Shown here: piece after piece, positions 60,408 to 64,000 of the stretch
How the letters are laid out: the number at the start of each line of letters is the position of its first letter
Position numbering within the stretch: position 1 is the stretch's first letter
Assembly (NCBI GenBank): GCA_035457705.1
Contig: DATIBD010000063.1
Coordinates: 53,658 to 117,657, forward strand
From: DASPGQ01 sp035457705
Lineage (GTDB): Bacteria; Acidobacteriota; Vicinamibacteria; Marinacidobacterales; SMYC01
Reading direction: 5' to 3'
DNA length: 64,000 nucleotides
Made by a program: the position numbers and the translations under genes
Notes under the pieces: generated by a model
Databases searched by the model: none
The model's input: only the letters and a program-made list of their open reading frames with translations
What the model was told of the DNA's origin: nothing

Positions 60408-61375
60408 CGATGGCCGAACAAGAACTGGAATGGCACGTGGCATCGCATCGCCCAGGAGGACTCGTTGTGGAGCGCTTCGGGAAAGCCGAGATAAAAGAGG
60501 TCCAACCCCGGGCGATAACCTTTTCTCACTAGTCGGGTTCTCATGTTGCGGGTAGCTTCGTAGTTGTCCTTGGGCCAGCCGCTGTCCAGATAGAGCCGGA
60601 CGGCGCGGCGCGGCTCGTTCTCGACGCGAGCTTCGAGATCGTCGCGCCATCCGAACGTGCTCGACAGGCACGCCGCCATGCCGAAGACCTCCGGCCACTG
60701 CCAGGCCATGAAAAACGACGCCACACCCCCGAGAGAGGAGCCCATCACCGCGGTGGACTCGGGCCCGGGGAGCGTGCGAAACGAGCGATCGATCTCGGGC
60801 TTCAGTTTCTCGACGAGGAATCGGCCGTACGTCTCGTAGCCGGGCTTCGTGTAGTCGGTCTCGCGATCGTTCGGGTAGATGCCTACGACGACGACCTTCC
60901 TGACGAGGTTCATCGCATCGAGAAGGCTCAGGGTCTCGGCAATGCGCCAGTGATATCCCTGAAACGCCTCTTCCCGAAAAAAGAGGTTCTGCGCATCGTG
61001 CATGTAGAGGACGGGGAAGCGCTCGAGGACGTTCTCGTGGTAGCCGGGAGGATAGAAAACTCGATATCGGTACTCGGCCTCCCGGATCTCGCAGACGCTG
61101 CACCGGTCGTCGACGTCGAAGTACGGATAGATTTCCCGGTCTCGTTCGTCGGAAAGCGCGAGGTAGTTCTCTCCCACCGACCAGCGGATCCCGTTGGCTC
61201 TCTCGCGTAGTACGGGCTTGAAGTAAAGAAACGGTGCGTTCGACTCCACGCGGAAGTCGAGATGCGAGCTTCCGCCATCCGTAGGCTCGACGTTCCTATC
61301 CCAATCCGCTTCGGTTCGAAGAAGCACGCTCCCTCCCGAAGTCAGAGGGTAGTGAACGCGAATGCGAAACGTCAT
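60404..61375 (-). CDS. Esterase-D-type alpha/beta hydrolase with N-terminal carbohydrate-binding-like domain
   Basis: ATG 61375 overlaps the zinc-ribbon stop as ATGA. The 323-residue product has an N-terminal beta domain (about 1-95) of CBM20/48-like look (FRIRVHYPLTSGGSVLLR, FLYFKPVLRERANGI) and an esterase (PF00756) domain: FPVLYMHDAQNLFF, nucleophile in AVMGSSLGGVAS, Asp in YLDSGWPKDN and His in PEALHNESSW. No signal peptide is seen, so it is cytoplasmic. Related enzymes hydrolyse feruloyl or enterobactin-type esters; the substrate here is unknown. It is the last gene of the unit starting with the GMC oxidoreductase. Confidence 0.85.
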   Translation of the reverse strand: MTFRIRVHYPLTSGGSVLLRTEADWDRNVEPTDGGSSHLDFRVESNAPFLYFKPVLRERANGIRWSVGENYLALSDERDREIYPYFDVDDRCSVCEIREAEYRYRVFYPPGYHENVLERFPVLYMHDAQNLFFREEAFQGYHWRIAETLSLLDAMNLVRKVVVVGIYPNDRETDYTKPGYETYGRFLVEKLKPEIDRSFRTLPGPESTAVMGSSLGGVASFFMAWQWPEVFGMAACLSSTFGWRDDLEARVENEPRRAVRLYLDSGWPKDNYEATRNMRTRLVRKGYRPGLDLFYLGFPEALHNESSWAMRCHVPFQFLFGHR

Positions 61376-61551
61376 TTCGCCCCGGGCTCGATTCGACGGC
61401 TCGCGCCCTCCCCGCAGGCCGAACAAGCGTGCCTCTCCACGACGACGCCTCCGAGATCGGGATCGACCATCGCCTCTTCCGCGGCGCTCGTGGGTTGAAG
61501 GATTTTCGTCGCGTGACGGGTCATTTCGACACCACATTCGGGGCAATTCAT
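61372..61551 (-). CDS. Small zinc-ribbon protein (59 aa)
   Basis: A short gene read directly from the minus strand. ATG 61551 has AGGAG seven bases upstream. The product starts MNCPECGVEM and has a second pair in HACSACGEG, so the two CxxC knuckles make a zinc ribbon separated by about 35 residues; it ends RRIEPGAK. It begins 4 bp after the FMN-reductase stop and overlaps the esterase start by 4 bp, which supports real translation. The function is unknown; it may bind nucleic acid or act as a small partner of one of the enzymes. Confidence 0.7.
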   Translation of the reverse strand: MNCPECGVEMTRHATKILQPTSAAEEAMVDPDLGGVVVERHACSACGEGASRRIEPGAK

Positions 61552-61555
61552 GGAT

Positions 61556-62119
61556 TTACTCCTGGGGAATGTTCTCCCGACCGTGCCGCAGGGTCTTCGC
61601 CATCCACTCCAACTCGTCGAGGAAGTTCGCCGTCCTGCGAATGTAAGCGGGCTCGAGGAGCTTGCCGTTCTCGTCGAAGAGCTTGTGGACGCTCGAGAAG
61701 TTGACGTCGGTGAAGATCGTCATGAGGCCCATCTCCCGAAGCGCGGGAAGCAGACTCTGCACCACCCGCGTGCCACCGAAAGGTCCGGCGGAGACGCCGA
61801 CGATACCGGCCGCCTTGTGGATGTACTCCTCGAGGCAGGTATCGAGGACGTGCTTCAGAAGACCGGGAAAGCTGTGGTTGTACTCGGGGGCGATAATAAT
61901 GACGCCGTCGGCACGGTTCATCATTGCCGAGAACGACGGATCTTTGATGTCTTCTCCAGCGCCGTCGATGGGCATCGGAACTTCGGTGATGTCGATGAGC
62001 TCGGTCTCGACGGCGGCTCGCTTCGAGACTTCGCCGTGTACGAAGCGCGCCACGTGAGCGCTCATCCGCCCCTTGCGGGCGGTACCGAGAATGACGGGAA
62101 TGAAGAGCGGCCTGTCCAT
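61556..62119 (-). CDS. NADPH-dependent FMN reductase family protein
   Basis: ATG 62119; 187 residues of the flavodoxin-like fold. The phosphate loop GTARKGRMSAHVA binds FMN, and PEYNHSFPGLLKHVLD and GPFGGTRVVQSL are the other family motifs. Such proteins reduce free flavin, quinones, chromate or azo dyes with NAD(P)H. It begins 4 bp after the dehydrogenase stop. A shared operon with a glucose-dehydrogenase-like enzyme and a GMC oxidoreductase suggests a role in electron disposal or sugar oxidation. Confidence 0.9.
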   Translation of the reverse strand: MDRPLFIPVILGTARKGRMSAHVARFVHGEVSKRAAVETELIDITEVPMPIDGAGEDIKDPSFSAMMNRADGVIIIAPEYNHSFPGLLKHVLDTCLEEYIHKAAGIVGVSAGPFGGTRVVQSLLPALREMGLMTIFTDVNFSSVHKLFDENGKLLEPAYIRRTANFLDELEWMAKTLRHGRENIPQE

Positions 62120-62123
62120 CGAT

Positions 62124-63257
62124 TCACTCCTGGCTGACGTTGACGAAGACTTTGATGGCATCTTTTTCGGTCGTCAGAAGGCGCATCATCTCGTCGAAAC
62201 GCTCCAGGCCCTCGACGGGATGCGTCAAGAGCTTGTTCAACCACCCGGGATACTCGAGTTGAGCCCGGCACAGATCGTAGATGCCCGCCTCGAAGTATTC
62301 CCGGTTCGCATTCACCGTGCCCACGACCACCTTGTTGCCGAGCACGAAGCCCAGGTTGATGGCATCGGCGGGAACGTCGACGTGGCGTCCGCCTCCGGTG
62401 ACGCTCGAGAGGATGAGTACACCGTTCTTGCCGACGTGCTCCATCGCTTCGAACACGATGGGCCCAAAGCCCGTCGCCTCGAAGATGATATCGAAGGGAC
62501 CGTAGTCTTTCGACGCCTCGGCGAGAGGCTTCTGTTTCGTCGAGACGTAACGCACACCGATCTCCTGAAGGAGATCGGTGTTCCGATACGGAGCGGGCGT
62601 TCGACCGAAGCTCGTGACCTCGAGCCCCCGCATCCGGAGGGACACGGCGGCGAGAAGACCGATGGTGCCGGCGCCGAGCACGGCAGCGCGACGGGGACGC
62701 CACAGCTTCAGGCGGCGTTGCAGCTCGTAGGCCTGGACAATGCCCTTTTCGATGACCGACGTGGGCTCGAGCAAGACTCCCACATCGCGGAGCCCTTTCG
62801 GCAGCTTGACGATGTAGTCCGGATCGTCCACGAAATACTCGGTGAGATAGCCGTGACGGAGGTTGATCCCGCGCTCGAAGTAGACGTCGTCGGTCGTCAT
62901 ATCGTACTGACCGATGCCGTCGTAGAAGCTATGGCCCGGTCGCCGGACCGTGGGCACGACGTAGTCACCGGGCGCGAGCTCGGTCACGTTCTCACCCACC
63001 TCGACCACCTGCCCCATGCACTCGTGACCGGTAACCAGGAAGTCGTAACCGGGAGGCGCCTGGCCGTACTCTGCCGCGTTGATCTCTTTGTCGGTTCCGT
63101 CGACTCCGACCCGGACGACGCGAGCGAGGACGCCCCGTCCTTCGGGAACGTCCGTCACCTTTGGCATCGGCAGCTCGGTCAGATGGATGCTCGAGGCCTT
63201 GCCGGGAAACACCGCAACGGCCTTCATCTTTTCGTTGGCTCGGGGAAGAAGCATCAT
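62124..63257 (-). CDS. Zinc-binding medium-chain dehydrogenase, glucose-1-dehydrogenase-like
   Basis: ATG 63257 with AAGGAGAG upstream, overlapping the GMC stop; ATG 63254 is equally possible. The 377-residue product matches the glucose dehydrogenase branch of medium-chain dehydrogenases: DGTDKEINAAEYGQAPPG near 55, the catalytic zinc His and Glu in VTGHECMGQV, and a nucleotide fold AVLGAGTIGLLAAVSLR. The structural-zinc cysteine cluster is not seen. An Arg after the second strand (SFGR) may favour NADP. It probably oxidises glucose or a related aldose. Confidence 0.87.
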   Translation of the reverse strand: MMLLPRANEKMKAVAVFPGKASSIHLTELPMPKVTDVPEGRGVLARVVRVGVDGTDKEINAAEYGQAPPGYDFLVTGHECMGQVVEVGENVTELAPGDYVVPTVRRPGHSFYDGIGQYDMTTDDVYFERGINLRHGYLTEYFVDDPDYIVKLPKGLRDVGVLLEPTSVIEKGIVQAYELQRRLKLWRPRRAAVLGAGTIGLLAAVSLRMRGLEVTSFGRTPAPYRNTDLLQEIGVRYVSTKQKPLAEASKDYGPFDIIFEATGFGPIVFEAMEHVGKNGVLILSSVTGGGRHVDVPADAINLGFVLGNKVVVGTVNANREYFEAGIYDLCRAQLEYPGWLNKLLTHPVEGLERFDEMMRLLTTEKDAIKVFVNVSQE

Positions 63258-64000
63258 CGCATTCTCTCCTTGAGATGGTCCCCCACGCGAAGGGCGTTCG
63301 CCATGATGGTGAGGGCGGGGTTCATCGCGCCCGATGACGGGAAGAAGCTCCCGTCGACGACGTAGAGGTTGTCGAGCTCGTGGGCCTTGCACGACGTGTC
63401 GAGGACGGAGGTTCCCGGATCCTTTCCGAAACGCAGAGTGCCGTTCTGATGGGCGACCCCGGCAATCGGTATCTGCTTGCCGATATAGGCGTTCATGTGG
63501 AACAGGTCCTCGGTGCAATCGATATGCTTCAGCAAACTCTTGAGCTTCGACTGGAGCCGCTTGTGTCCTTCGTCGTTGTTCCGGCGGTAGATGAGCTGGA
63601 TGTCACCGTTTTTGGTCAACGTCACGCGATTCCGAGCGTCGGGAAGATCCTCCGACGTGAGCCAGAAGTCGAGCGAGTGCTTTGCCATCAGGTCGAGTGT
63701 CCAGCCTGGCGCGATCGCCGGCGCCCCGGCCGACAGCGTGATCGCGTCGAGCTTGCCGACGAACGAGATGTGGCCCATCGGGTACTTCCACTCGTCGTCG
63801 CCGAAATAGAAGTCGTTCAGCGCCAGCGTCTTCTGGAAGATCGTCGGGTTGGGGCAGCGCGACAGCGCCATGAGGACCGAGTTCACGTGGCCCATGTAGT
63901 GCCGGCCGACGACGTCGGATCCGTTCGCGAGCCCGCGCGGATGGCGGTCGGTGGCGGATCGCAGGAGCAGCGCGGCGGAGTTGATCGCCCCGCACGCGAC
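63254..64000 (-). CDS. GMC oxidoreductase, C-terminal part (truncated by window edge)
   Basis: The frame is open to the last base, so the gene begins beyond the window. About 248 residues remain. The segment VACGAINSAALLLRSAT near the edge is the FAD-side motif of glucose-methanol-choline oxidoreductases, and the C-terminal signature DNLYVVDGSFFPSSGAMNP followed by LTIMANALRVGDHL is the substrate/FAD domain end. The likely role is flavin-dependent oxidation of a sugar or alcohol. The stop overlaps the dehydrogenase start as TGATG, so the two are translationally coupled. Confidence 0.92.
   Translation of the reverse strand, partial: VACGAINSAALLLRSATDRHPRGLANGSDVVGRHYMGHVNSVLMALSRCPNPTIFQKTLALNDFYFGDDEWKYPMGHISFVGKLDAITLSAGAPAIAPGWTLDLMAKHSLDFWLTSEDLPDARNRVTLTKNGDIQLIYRRNNDEGHKRLQSKLKSLLKHIDCTEDLFHMNAYIGKQIPIAGVAHQNGTLRFGKDPGTSVLDTSCKAHELDNLYVVDGSFFPSSGAMNPALTIMANALRVGDHLKERMR

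Overview
The window looks like chromosome from a high-GC Gram-negative bacterium. Outer-membrane proteins (a TonB-dependent receptor and two small beta-barrels), many Sec, Tat and lipoprotein signal peptides, and a set of families common in Acidobacteriota (long PIG-L protein, exported M28, P1 and DUF885-type peptidases, winged-helix/TolB/TPR regulator, carboxypeptidase-regulatory TonB receptor) suggest an uncultured Acidobacteriota lineage. That placement is inference from gene content; no rRNA or tRNA gene was seen. No phage, insertion sequence, integrase or CRISPR array was found.

Layout. 1-7.1 kb: end of a PIG-L-like gene, an SLC13 transporter, then on the minus strand an amidase, trmO, a small beta-barrel and an ABC exporter. 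7.2-13.6 kb: exported msrB-msrA, tenA coupled to an exported FAM20C-like kinase, an M28 peptidase, a lipoprotein methyltransferase, a Tat-exported HD protein and a small secreted protein. 13.6-21.2 kb (minus): a compact seven-gene unit holding three GT4 glycosyltransferases, an AglD/LPG-synthase-type membrane protein, a P1 peptidase, a geranylgeranyl-reductase-like flavoprotein and a squalene/phytoene synthase. 21.3-26.8 kb: hybrid histidine kinase, one copy of a 113-bp repeat, a degenerate DUF885-like lipoprotein and a kelch protein. 26.9-33.5 kb (minus): ECF sigma factor, anti-sigma/VWA fusion, a 1002-residue exported protein and a beta-barrel.

33.6-37.5 kb: TonB receptor and NhaC antiporter. 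37.5-48.1 kb (minus): a seven-gene unit running from a methyltransferase, a polytopic membrane protein, a flavoprotein and an amidohydrolase into a DabA-like protein and two NuoL/NuoM-like proton-channel subunits. 48.2-51 kb: egtD behind a probable leaderless promoter, a large membrane protein, and the second repeat copy. 51.2-60.4 kb: PilZ protein, DUF3014 protein, DUF885 hydrolase, winged-helix/TolB/TPR regulator, GT39 glycosyltransferase, a second FAM20C-like kinase and an M48 protease. 60.4-64 kb (minus): an esterase, a 59-residue zinc-ribbon protein, an FMN reductase, a glucose-dehydrogenase-like enzyme and the C-terminal part of a GMC oxidoreductase, all tightly packed.

The leads I rank highest are: a DAB-type inorganic-carbon uptake complex with two separate proton-channel subunits; an ECF-sigma/VWA-anti-sigma/giant exported protein system; two paralogous exported FAM20C-like kinases; and a dispersed repeat of two hairpins whose copies differ by a compensatory base-pair change.
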